Below, piece by piece: positions 7,062 through 15,971 of a stretch of DNA of 64,000 nucleotides (position 1 is its first letter; each line of letters begins with the position of its first letter). The notes under the pieces were generated by a model. The model searched no databases, had not been told where the DNA came from, and was given only the letters and a program-made list of their open reading frames with translations. This stretch comes from Parasediminibacterium sp051861445 (lineage in GTDB: Bacteria > Bacteroidota > Bacteroidia > Chitinophagales > Chitinophagaceae), in the NCBI GenBank assembly GCA_051861445.1, contig JBHYCS010000014.1:61479-125478 (forward strand), written 5' to 3'. A program made the position numbers and the translations under genes.

Positions 7062-9113
7062 TTAAAATTGTAATTTTGTGGTTATAGCAATGCATCTTCC
7101 TACAGCATTAATGCCGCTTCCATGTGTACGATAATCTTCATTTAAAATATTTTGAATGCTGGCTCTAATGGCTATTTGTGAAATTTGATAACCAACGTAA
7201 GTATTCAGTACATTCCAACTTGGAGTTCCACCAATTGGAATTCGATTATCGCTTTTATCTCCTTGTGCCAATCTATTTTGCTTCGATGCAAACAAACTTT
7301 CTATAGACGCATACCATTTATGCGATTGGTAATTCAATGCAATTCTACCATTGAATGGTGGAATTCTACGCATTGGTTCATTGAGTGAAATGTTTTGTCC
7401 ATAAGCATACGCAATATTTGCCTTTAAAGAAAAAGTAGTTGTAAAACGAACGTTACTGCTTATTTCAATGCCTCTGATATACGATTCTTGGCTGTTTTGT
7501 TTTGTGTACACATTGTAGCCACTTACCTGTTGATTTGGCACTTGCACTCGAGTAATTAAATTGTTTAAATGCATGTAATATAAAGCAATCGATGTATTAA
7601 ATTTAGAATGGGTAAACCTGTAGCCAATTTCTGAATGATAGGTTTTTTCTGGCTGTAAATTATAGGCAGGAATTTCGTATCTAAAATCTACCAAACCCAA
7701 TGTTCCCATATCATCAATATTGGGGGCTCTGTAACCTGTACTAAACGAAGCAAAAACAGATTGATGTGCAGCAATTCTATACAAAACAGCAGCATTGGTA
7801 ACTATAGAAGATGGACGAACTTGAACATCACCCAATTTTAATGTAGAAGTTACAGTGTCTGGTATTTTAATTGAAAAAGTATTGAATCGTAAACCTGCTT
7901 CTATTTCTAAACGTTTAAAATGAAAATGGTGTAAAGAATAAATAGAGAAATTACCATTTGTAGCATTGTTAGGATATAAGCCTCTTTGATTTTGAAGAGA
8001 TAAATTGTTGGAATTGATTTGTTGTTTGATGCTATTTACATAGTCGTGGTAATATTCAATACCAGAATTTGCCGTCCAACTTTTCGATATAGTTGATGCA
8101 ATGTCGGTTGTAAATCCCCAAGTACGTATTTTATCCTCCTCTATAAATTGATTGATATTGGCATTGCGTTGGTATCTTCTTTTCTCAAGGCTATTTTGTA
8201 ACGACCCTACAATAGTTAGCTTATTAAATAAGGGTGTATTAAAATTAGTAATCCACTTTACATAAGACATTTGTCGTTGTTGTGGATCAAAAAAATAATA
8301 GGCAAAGTTTTCTAGTTTTACTCGATGATATAATGGAACATTTTTTTGTTGCAACCATTGATGAGCAAATACAATTGAAGATTGTGGATGAATTTGCCAT
8401 TTAGCTTTTACATCAAATGCTTGTTCTTTATATCCGCTTGGCACTTGTTTTCCAGTTGTGTCTCCACCAATTAAATCTCCAAAATTTTTATGACTATAAC
8501 CAGCTAAAACTACAAACTTTTTACTTTGAAAACTAGCTTCTGCCCTAGCAGTATATTCCATATTTTGAGAGATTGCTTTTGTAAGCAGTTTCGAATGAAA
8601 TGTAGGCTTATCAGCTAGTTGTGGATCTTTTGTAAGCAAATGAATTACGCCACCTAAAGCATCAGATCCATATTGAACAGATCCTGTTCCTCTAGCTACT
8701 TCCACTTTATCTATACTATAAACATCAATCGTATTTAAATATTGATTCGGACCAAAACGAAAGGTTGCATTATTGAGTCGAATTCCATCTACCAACAATA
8801 ATGTTTGATTGCCTGTTAATCCACGTATAAATGGAGAACCTCCTCCATGATTGGTTTTTTGAATAAACAAACCATCTACACCTACTAATGCTTCAGGCAT
8901 TGATCGAGATTGAAACTGTTGAATATCTTTTGATTGTACAATTGATACTGTAAAAGGAAGTGAACTAATAGATGTACTTTTTCTTGTAGCTGTTACCACT
9001 ACTTCTTGCAACTGTTTAGTTGAATCTATCAATACTTTTTGTGTAAAAGCGGTACTCAATATTACCGAAAACAATACGGTAAATAATTGTTTTTTAAAAG
9101 AATGAGTATTCAT
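7062..9113 (-). CDS. TonB-dependent outer-membrane receptor
   Basis: A 683-residue receptor. The start is the ATG at 9111-9113, which gives a proper signal peptide ending near TAFTQ; a longer in-frame reading to 9218 would enter the neighbouring gene and has no signal sequence. After cleavage comes a TonB-box-like LQEVVVTATR, then the plug domain (about residues 55-165) with RGLTGNQTLLLVDGIRLNN and GSDALGGVIHLL, then a 22-strand-type barrel ending in an aromatic residue (LQF). Unlike the SusC gene it has no carboxypeptidase-like N-terminal domain and no SusD of its own. Its position between the phosphoesterases and the C-P cleavage enzymes suggests it imports the small phosphonate released at the surface. 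Confidence 0.85.
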   Translation of the reverse strand: MNTHSFKKQLFTVLFSVILSTAFTQKVLIDSTKQLQEVVVTATRKSTSISSLPFTVSIVQSKDIQQFQSRSMPEALVGVDGLFIQKTNHGGGSPFIRGLTGNQTLLLVDGIRLNNATFRFGPNQYLNTIDVYSIDKVEVARGTGSVQYGSDALGGVIHLLTKDPQLADKPTFHSKLLTKAISQNMEYTARAEASFQSKKFVVLAGYSHKNFGDLIGGDTTGKQVPSGYKEQAFDVKAKWQIHPQSSIVFAHQWLQQKNVPLYHRVKLENFAYYFFDPQQRQMSYVKWITNFNTPLFNKLTIVGSLQNSLEKRRYQRNANINQFIEEDKIRTWGFTTDIASTISKSWTANSGIEYYHDYVNSIKQQINSNNLSLQNQRGLYPNNATNGNFSIYSLHHFHFKRLEIEAGLRFNTFSIKIPDTVTSTLKLGDVQVRPSSIVTNAAVLYRIAAHQSVFASFSTGYRAPNIDDMGTLGLVDFRYEIPAYNLQPEKTYHSEIGYRFTHSKFNTSIALYYMHLNNLITRVQVPNQQVSGYNVYTKQNSQESYIRGIEISSNVRFTTTFSLKANIAYAYGQNISLNEPMRRIPPFNGRIALNYQSHKWYASIESLFASKQNRLAQGDKSDNRIPIGGTPSWNVLNTYVGYQISQIAIRASIQNILNEDYRTHGSGINAVGRCIAITTKLQF

Positions 9114-9142
9114 AAAAATGATTAAAAAATAGAGCAATTTGC

Positions 9143-11554
9143 TTATTGAACTATTCGAACAAATGCACTTCTTTTTGGTGCAGGCATAATTGCGTTTTCG
9201 CCTTTCACTGCTTTCCAAATTACACTACTAAACAAATCGTCTGGAGCTGCATCTTCTTTCGAAAAGTCGAATGTTTCGCTAAGTTTAGTACTTGGTGTAA
9301 CCTTTACATTTTTATCATTTAAGTCTACATTAGCAGGTATTGATGTAAATGGCAAATGCTTGGCTGTTGCCGAAAAACAACGCCATAAGGGTTCTGCAGC
9401 TGCATCGTATTGACTCATTGGTGGCAAACCCAATATTAATTCGATGGTTCTTAATACAGATGACGTTGAATACATGGTATGATCTACAAAATTTGTTTGT
9501 ACCAAACCTCCTGCTACATAAGCAGTAGAACGGTGTGCATCTACATGATCAGGACCATTTTGAGCATCATCTTCCACAATAAATACCACACTTTCGTTCC
9601 AAATTTTACTGTTCGATAAATGTTCTACAAATAATCCAACAGCCCAGTCGTTATCAGCCACATGAGCAAAAGGTGTAGGTTTTCCGATTCGTTGCCCCTG
9701 TGTGTGATCGTTGATAAAACGCAAAGAATTAAACTGCGGAACTTTATTCATTGCTAATAAAGAATCGAATTCTCTTTTCCATTGAAAAAAACGAGTGGTA
9801 TCTCGTACACTTTCATCCCATCCTGTATAATAAGGGCAAAAATTATTTTCTAATACAGGAATATTGGCTTTATAGTCATCTGCAAATTCGCCATAAGTTC
9901 TAAAACTAACATTTGCTCTTTTACAATAATCCCACAAAAATCCTTTTTTGGGGTTGGCAACTGCCCTTTTTCCTTCTGCCGGATATTCTCCACCTCTTCC
10001 ACCATAACTAGTTACCCAATTTTTCTCTAAATAATCAGTTGCATTTGCACTTAGCGACCAATTATGCCCATCTGCACTCACTTCTCCATCTACATAAAAA
10101 TTGTCTAACAATACAAATTCGTTTGCTAGTTTGTGTTGATTAGGTGTAATTTTTTCGCCAAAAAGAACCAAAGATGTATCACCATTTCCTCCTTTAACAT
10201 CACCCAAAACTTGATCGTAAGTTCTATTTTCTTTAATAATATAAAACACATGTTTTATAGGCGAAGCATCGCCAACTTTCATTGGTATTGGATTTCCTTT
10301 TTCGCCACTAGCATTTAGTTCTTTTTGTTTGGTATAAGGTGTATTATTGTAAACTTTTTTGGAATAAAAAGATAAATCAGCTGCAGTTGTTGGTTCTTTA
10401 ATTATACTCATCGAACCCTTCATTAACCCACCAATATATTGCACTTTAATAGGTAAGCCATCATCTCCCTTCTGGTAATTTACACCTTGTTTTTTACCAA
10501 CAGGATTAGGCCCATTAGGATTTGGGAAAGATGAAAAACCTTTGCCATTTGTTACCCATATTTTTTTACCAATTACTTTTACGTTTGTAGGATACCAACC
10601 AACAGGTATAAATCCTTTAGATGTAGAATGCCCAATTTTTGTTACATCAAATACAGCTAAACAATTGTTATCTGCATTGGCTATATACAATGTTTTTTGA
10701 TTTTCTGACAAAGCAAGTCCATTACTTGTAGAACCTGTAGGTGCGTTTGGATACAACGCTGCATTTAGTACTTCAATTACTTTTCGTTCAGCAATATTAA
10801 TAACCGAAACACTATTATCGTTGGCATTTGCAACCAACAAAAATTTACCATTTTTAGTAATTAATATTTCGTTAGGATTATCACCAACGGCAATAGAATC
10901 GGTAATTGTTTGTTTGTTTGTATTGTACACCAAAACCTTATCGCCACCCCATAAAGAAATGTACAACTCAGCTTTATTATTGGAAAGGGTACAAGCATAT
11001 GCTTCTGCACCTAAATGAATTTTATGAATAATTTGCTTTGTCTTTGTACTCAATACATACAAGCTATTGTTTTCTTTTGTAACTACATACAACTCATTTT
11101 TTAATTCATTGATTTCAATTCCTGCTGGTGAAATTTTTGTAGGCCATTTTTTTCCTAAAAATAAAGTATCAATAGGCTTTAACTGTTGGTTGATAATTGC
11201 ATATTGAATAATGAAATTATCGTTTCCACCACTTACATACAAGCTTTTTTCATCGGCACTAAATTTTAATCCATACCAACTTTTTCCAATTTCTACTGTA
11301 CTCATCACCTTTTCTAAAGCAGTATTGATGAGTTGTATTGTTTGAGTACTTTGCCCATTATTGGTGACTGCTATCCATTTTTTAGAAGCACTTACTGCCA
11401 TATTTAAGGGTAAATCTCCCAAGGTTAAAGAATTACCAGCAGGTGTTAAAGACCAACCATTTGGTAATGTATGTTTTGCCGCAATTTTTGGTTGTGAAAA
11501 AACAAGAAATGGGTAAAATAAGCAAACGGAAATGAATGAAAAAGTAGATTTCAT
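9143..11554 (-). CDS. Secreted YncE-type beta-propeller / phospholipase C-like phosphoesterase (803 aa)
   Basis: A signal peptide (about 1-20, ending VFSQ) is followed by a YVTN/YncE-like beta-propeller (about 30-380) with repeated ALS..QKTLYIANAD-type blades, then an alkaline-phosphatase-superfamily domain of the PF04185 phosphoesterase type (about 430-800). Active-site landmarks are KENRTYDQ at 441-448, SADGHNWS at 493-500 and the metal-binding EDDAQNGPDHVDAHRS at 661-676. PF04185 includes phospholipase C and acid phosphatase AcpA. In this locus the inferred job is to release a phosphonate headgroup from an ester such as a phosphonolipid. It lies 10 bases after its 922-residue paralogue and 29 before the TonB receptor gene. 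Substrate unproven. Confidence 0.83.
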   Translation of the reverse strand: MKSTFSFISVCLFYPFLVFSQPKIAAKHTLPNGWSLTPAGNSLTLGDLPLNMAVSASKKWIAVTNNGQSTQTIQLINTALEKVMSTVEIGKSWYGLKFSADEKSLYVSGGNDNFIIQYAIINQQLKPIDTLFLGKKWPTKISPAGIEINELKNELYVVTKENNSLYVLSTKTKQIIHKIHLGAEAYACTLSNNKAELYISLWGGDKVLVYNTNKQTITDSIAVGDNPNEILITKNGKFLLVANANDNSVSVINIAERKVIEVLNAALYPNAPTGSTSNGLALSENQKTLYIANADNNCLAVFDVTKIGHSTSKGFIPVGWYPTNVKVIGKKIWVTNGKGFSSFPNPNGPNPVGKKQGVNYQKGDDGLPIKVQYIGGLMKGSMSIIKEPTTAADLSFYSKKVYNNTPYTKQKELNASGEKGNPIPMKVGDASPIKHVFYIIKENRTYDQVLGDVKGGNGDTSLVLFGEKITPNQHKLANEFVLLDNFYVDGEVSADGHNWSLSANATDYLEKNWVTSYGGRGGEYPAEGKRAVANPKKGFLWDYCKRANVSFRTYGEFADDYKANIPVLENNFCPYYTGWDESVRDTTRFFQWKREFDSLLAMNKVPQFNSLRFINDHTQGQRIGKPTPFAHVADNDWAVGLFVEHLSNSKIWNESVVFIVEDDAQNGPDHVDAHRSTAYVAGGLVQTNFVDHTMYSTSSVLRTIELILGLPPMSQYDAAAEPLWRCFSATAKHLPFTSIPANVDLNDKNVKVTPSTKLSETFDFSKEDAAPDDLFSSVIWKAVKGENAIMPAPKRSAFVRIVQ

Positions 11555-11564
11555 GTTGAAGTAT

Positions 11565-14333
11565 TTAAGGGTTGAATTCTTTTTTAATATCGGTTACTTT
11601 ATCCATTTCAGGACCTTGCATAATTTTTCTCCAATCTATATTTCTATGGTATTTTTTCATGGCCTTTTCTGCATCAAAAACTCTTGTATCGTGTGGAATT
11701 AAAGTATAAGGTGTATAGTTAGGTTTATTGGTAAAAAAGTCTGTAAGTAATGAAGCTGTAACATCGTATTGGTTTACGTAAGGTACATTTAAAATATTAT
11801 AAATTGTTTTTAAAATAGAACCAAAATTGGCATGTGTATGACTAACGTATCCACGTTTTACATAAGGGCCAGCCATCATCAAAATACTTCTATGAGCATC
11901 TACATGATCTACTCCTCCTTGAGGATCGTCTTCTGTAATAATTACCAACATATTTTTCCAATATTTGGTACGAGATAAAAAGTGTAAGATTCTACCAACT
12001 GCTAAATCGTTATCAGCAACATAAGAACTACGAAAAGGATATCCATCAGCTGGTCTTGGCCCTGCTGTATGATCGTTGGGTACTTGCATGGTTACTAAAG
12101 CAGGCATTGGCTCCTTGCCTTTAATCCACATTTTTGTAAACTCTTCTTCAAATTGATTCATTCTAAATTGATCAGGAATGTTGGTGTTGTAGCCTGCATA
12201 ATTGTGACTAGTTCTAGTAAATAAAGCCTTTTGCATAGGCACCATTACACCATGAGCAGCACCTGTAGCAGTATCGTACCAATTTCCTCTTACATGGGCA
12301 GTTTCATTGGCCTCACCAAAATTGTAGAAGCTAATTTTTTTTCTTTCTAAAGCTTCCCATAAACCACCAATTTCTGCATAATCTTCCGGATCCATACTTC
12401 CTGTTGATCCAGGAAAACGACGACCAGGTGCTTTTGAAAAGTATTTAGCAGATTTGTCAACACTAGAATTGGTTTCTACCCATTCATTCGGAATAACGCC
12501 CATCATCCAATGGTGACCATGAATTGAGGCATCGCTATCACAATAAAAATTATCGCTGAATGCAAATTCTGTTGCTGCTTTATGATGATTAGGTGTAACT
12601 TTTAGATGTTTATTTTTTGCTCTTGCAGAATCCGGCAATATATATTCACAATTAACCCCAAATCTTGCTAAGGTTGAATCTCCATTAGCACCTTTAAGTT
12701 GTCCAAAAACTTCGTCGTATGTTCTATTTTCTTTGGTGATATAAACAATGTGCTGAATTGGACTTTTTCTTAAACAGGGTAAAATAGGTAGCGGATTTTC
12801 CACATCATCTTCCATTTTCAAAACTTCAAAAGTGTTGGCAATGGTTTGGTTTGTATAAGCATTTAACTCTGTTGCATTTGGAATTTTTATTTTCTGAAAT
12901 GTACCTAATTGAATATCTCCAATATATGTGCCTTGAGGTGGAGCAACGAAATTGGCACCTCCATTTGGGCCAGCACCTAAACCTCTACAAGAAATAACAT
13001 ACAATTCTTCTTTGTTTGGTGAAAGCTTTACCCTTGAAGGCCCCCAACCTGTAGGTATTAATCCTTTTGTGGTTTTTGTTTGTACGTCAATTACTGCTAT
13101 TGCGTTAAACCCTAATAAAGCAACGTATAAAGTTTTCTCGTCTTTGCTTAATGTAATTCCAAAAGGTAATAAGCCTCTGTACTTATTAATTAAAGGATGA
13201 ACTTGAATAGAAATATGAGCTAATATTTTATGATTTTTATAATCTAAAACAGCAATATTATCATTTGTAGCATTGGTTACATAAGCATATTTTGATCCTA
13301 CGGCAATTGAATTTGGACTAGCACCACCAACAACTTCTGCATCTTCTACCATTTCACCAATTTGATAACCTGTTTTAAATTTATCAATTACTTTATTGGT
13401 TGCAAGATTAATTGTAAAAACACTCATTGCTTCAGGTGATAATGGGCTACCTAAACCTGGGATTTTTTTCCCTTCAACAACGGTTCCTTCAATTGATTCT
13501 TTCGTATTATCGCCATAAGGATGACGAGAAATAAGCATAGAATCATAATTTTTTTCTGTTATTCCTTCGATTAATGGATAAGCATACATGCCAACATTGG
13601 CAACAAAAGCAGTTTTTTTATCTGCACTAACAGCTAAGCCAAATGGCTGACGACCTACAACAATAGAAGCTGTAATTTTTTTGTGCAATAAGTTTAAACG
13701 AACCATTCTAAAATTGGCTCTATCTAAAACCAATAATTCATTTTCATGCAATAATAAGTCAGAAGTAAAGCTATCATCATATTCAACTCCATCAACAATT
13801 CCATTTAAACTAATAGAATCTAGTCGCTTATAATTTTCAATATCATAAACAATTACGGCTCCATTATCACCACCACTTAAGTAAACAGTCTTAGAGTCTT
13901 GTGCAAATGCAACGCCTAAAAAAGAACCTTTTGGCAAAGCCGATTCAAGAGATTGATGTGGCAACGCCTGTTCAGGTTCGTTTCCTCCAACAGGACTATG
14001 GGTTAGAGGTGAATTAATTTTATTGTTGTATCCTGGAACTCTTGTGTGTTGTAAAGTAACCAAATCAATAATTGTAAAAACACCATTATGGAGTGTAACC
14101 GCTTTTTTACCGTTTGGAGCAATGGCTAATCCAAAAGGGTCATGGGTAATACGGATTAATTCACCTGCTGGTGTAACAAATCTTCCACTTGGTAAAATAG
14201 ATACTCCATTAGGCTGAATGGTACAAAATTTATTTTTTGCAGGAACTTGTAATACGGATAACTTCTTGGTTTGAGCATTTATGATTGAAGATGAAGACCA
14301 TAAACCTATAATGAGTAGCAAATATTTATTCAT
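11565..14333 (-). CDS. Secreted YncE-type beta-propeller / phospholipase C-like phosphoesterase (922 aa)
   Basis: Paralogue of the next gene downstream with the same architecture. Signal peptide 1-20 (ending INAQ), a longer beta-propeller (about 35-470) and a PF04185-type phosphoesterase domain (about 520-900). Active-site landmarks are KENRTYDE at 534-541, DASIHGHHWM at 601-610 and EDDPQGGVDHVDAHRS at 801-816. The extra length is mostly in the propeller and in a segment between the first two active-site motifs, so the two enzymes probably take different substrates or leaving groups. The gene follows the susCD pair after a stem-loop. Likely periplasmic or surface exposed. Phosphodiesterase or phospholipase C activity is inferred from family; a phosphonate substrate only from context. 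Confidence 0.83.
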   Translation of the reverse strand: MNKYLLLIIGLWSSSSIINAQTKKLSVLQVPAKNKFCTIQPNGVSILPSGRFVTPAGELIRITHDPFGLAIAPNGKKAVTLHNGVFTIIDLVTLQHTRVPGYNNKINSPLTHSPVGGNEPEQALPHQSLESALPKGSFLGVAFAQDSKTVYLSGGDNGAVIVYDIENYKRLDSISLNGIVDGVEYDDSFTSDLLLHENELLVLDRANFRMVRLNLLHKKITASIVVGRQPFGLAVSADKKTAFVANVGMYAYPLIEGITEKNYDSMLISRHPYGDNTKESIEGTVVEGKKIPGLGSPLSPEAMSVFTINLATNKVIDKFKTGYQIGEMVEDAEVVGGASPNSIAVGSKYAYVTNATNDNIAVLDYKNHKILAHISIQVHPLINKYRGLLPFGITLSKDEKTLYVALLGFNAIAVIDVQTKTTKGLIPTGWGPSRVKLSPNKEELYVISCRGLGAGPNGGANFVAPPQGTYIGDIQLGTFQKIKIPNATELNAYTNQTIANTFEVLKMEDDVENPLPILPCLRKSPIQHIVYITKENRTYDEVFGQLKGANGDSTLARFGVNCEYILPDSARAKNKHLKVTPNHHKAATEFAFSDNFYCDSDASIHGHHWMMGVIPNEWVETNSSVDKSAKYFSKAPGRRFPGSTGSMDPEDYAEIGGLWEALERKKISFYNFGEANETAHVRGNWYDTATGAAHGVMVPMQKALFTRTSHNYAGYNTNIPDQFRMNQFEEEFTKMWIKGKEPMPALVTMQVPNDHTAGPRPADGYPFRSSYVADNDLAVGRILHFLSRTKYWKNMLVIITEDDPQGGVDHVDAHRSILMMAGPYVKRGYVSHTHANFGSILKTIYNILNVPYVNQYDVTASLLTDFFTNKPNYTPYTLIPHDTRVFDAEKAMKKYHRNIDWRKIMQGPEMDKVTDIKKEFNP

Positions 14334-14360
14334 GAAAGCAGTATGTTGTAATAAAAAAGT

Positions 14361-14396
14361 AAAATAAGGCGAAATGAAAAATTCCGCCTTATTTAG
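14361..14396 (-). terminator. Intercistronic stem-loop after susD
   Basis: AATAAGGCG..AAT pairs with its complement with one mismatch (14362-14394), and on the minus strand is followed by TTTTACTTTTTT. It lies between susD and the 922-residue phosphoesterase gene. It could be an attenuator that lets susCD be made in excess, or it could end the susCD transcript. Confidence 0.6.
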
Positions 14397-14420
14397 AGTG
14401 TTACTAAAATATTATTGATT

Positions 14421-15947
14421 TTATTTGATAAGCCACATTTTGGTATTCAAATCATCTGTACCACCTTGTGCAGCAACTGCTTTTTGTCTGTTTACTGCAT
14501 TCAAAGATTGTTCAGATAATGGATAAATGTAGCGAACAGGTACTTTATTACTATTTAGGTTGGCTGTTCCAGGAACAATTGCTGGCATTCCAGTTCTTCT
14601 CCAATCGAACCAAGCTTCTAAGCCATTGAAATACAATGCAATCCATTTTTGCAAAGCAATTTTAGCCAATTTTTCAGTAGAGTTTCCGGTGTACGCAACT
14701 GCTGTTTGTGTTAAATAACCTGTAGGCATATTTACATTAAGGTTGTATTGCGTTGGAACAAGTGATTTCCAATAATCGAAGTTTGCAGTAATTCCATTGT
14801 TGTAGTAAGTTTCTGCAACTCCAGTTGTAATTAAACCACGTTCTCTAGCTTCAGCTAAAATAAATTGCAACTCGGCATAAGTCATTAAGATTGCTCTTGG
14901 AGCAGCCGGGTCAGGAACAGCTTGTCCCGGATCGTTACAAACTAAGCATGCAAAAGTGTATCCTACTCTTGAAACGCTTTGTGGGCCACCATTAAAACTC
15001 AATGCATCTACATCACCTAAACCATTTGGAATTCCTTCAATTTTAGGTGTGCCAGCAACTACAGAAGATTGTGTAGGACGACCAAAAACATTTAATCTTG
15101 TATCACCTAAAGCAGTTAAACGGTCGCTCAATGTTTTACTTACTCTAATTTCATCGAAAGAACCTACTCTACTTCCATACAATGGCCATTGATTAGGTGC
15201 AGCAGCTAAATATTTCAACTCTGCATTATCGCTATTGCTAGTAAATATTGGATTATTTACAGCATCACTAAGAATGGCCTGCATATCTGCACTTACATTT
15301 TTCTTGGCAGAAATTCTCATTAATAAACGTAAACGTAATGAGTTAGCCAAACGTCTCCATTTTAAAATTCCTGCTGCACCACCACCAAATAAAATGTCTC
15401 CAGATAAACTTGTGCTAGCTGTTGCCAATTGTTCGTTTGCTTTTTTTAAGTCGGCTAAAATACCTGTATAAATGGCTTCTTGACTATCATATGCAGGTGT
15501 ATAAAGTCCGTCGGTTTTTGCTTTACCTGCTTCTGAATAAGGAACATCTCCATAAGCATCTGTTGCCAATGAAAACATCCAAGATTTTAAAATTAAGCCT
15601 ACACCTAAATAAGGGCTCTTAGAATCATTTTGTACAGCTACAAAAATATTTTGCAAATTTCTGTTGTTTCCATAAACACTATTCCAAACTCCATTTTGTT
15701 CGTTCCACAAATAACGATCTTCATTTACAAATTGTATTTTAGCATGGTATTGAGCAACTAAATTTCCAATTCCCCAAGCATCAGATACTTGTTGGTTCAT
15801 CATGTTTCTAATTACAGTACTTAGCAATAAATCTGGTGTTACGCTTGTAGGATTGTTGTAATTGGTATTTATTTCTCTAAAGTCTTTGGTACAGCTTACC
15901 ATAAAGGCTATACTTAAAACAATGGTTGTTATTTGAATACGTTTCAT
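14421..15947 (-). CDS. SusD/RagB family outer-membrane lipoprotein
   Basis: A 508-residue nutrient-binding lipoprotein. The lipobox ends in VSC (Cys19), and the next residues, TKDFREINTNYNNPTSV, are typical of the SusD-like group. Helical tetratricopeptide-like SusD features follow, with a C-terminal GLEAWFDWRRTGMP motif and the usual PVRYIYPxxEQSLN ending. SusD proteins sit on top of a SusC barrel and capture ligands at the cell surface. The gene is 24 bases from the end of susC, the standard SusC/D pairing. No glycoside hydrolase is nearby; the partners here are phosphoesterases and phosphonate enzymes, so the ligand is probably not a plain glycan. Confidence 0.9.
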   Translation of the reverse strand: MKRIQITTIVLSIAFMVSCTKDFREINTNYNNPTSVTPDLLLSTVIRNMMNQQVSDAWGIGNLVAQYHAKIQFVNEDRYLWNEQNGVWNSVYGNNRNLQNIFVAVQNDSKSPYLGVGLILKSWMFSLATDAYGDVPYSEAGKAKTDGLYTPAYDSQEAIYTGILADLKKANEQLATASTSLSGDILFGGGAAGILKWRRLANSLRLRLLMRISAKKNVSADMQAILSDAVNNPIFTSNSDNAELKYLAAAPNQWPLYGSRVGSFDEIRVSKTLSDRLTALGDTRLNVFGRPTQSSVVAGTPKIEGIPNGLGDVDALSFNGGPQSVSRVGYTFACLVCNDPGQAVPDPAAPRAILMTYAELQFILAEARERGLITTGVAETYYNNGITANFDYWKSLVPTQYNLNVNMPTGYLTQTAVAYTGNSTEKLAKIALQKWIALYFNGLEAWFDWRRTGMPAIVPGTANLNSNKVPVRYIYPLSEQSLNAVNRQKAVAAQGGTDDLNTKMWLIK

Positions 15948-15971
15948 AATTTTTTGATTAATTCGTTTGCA

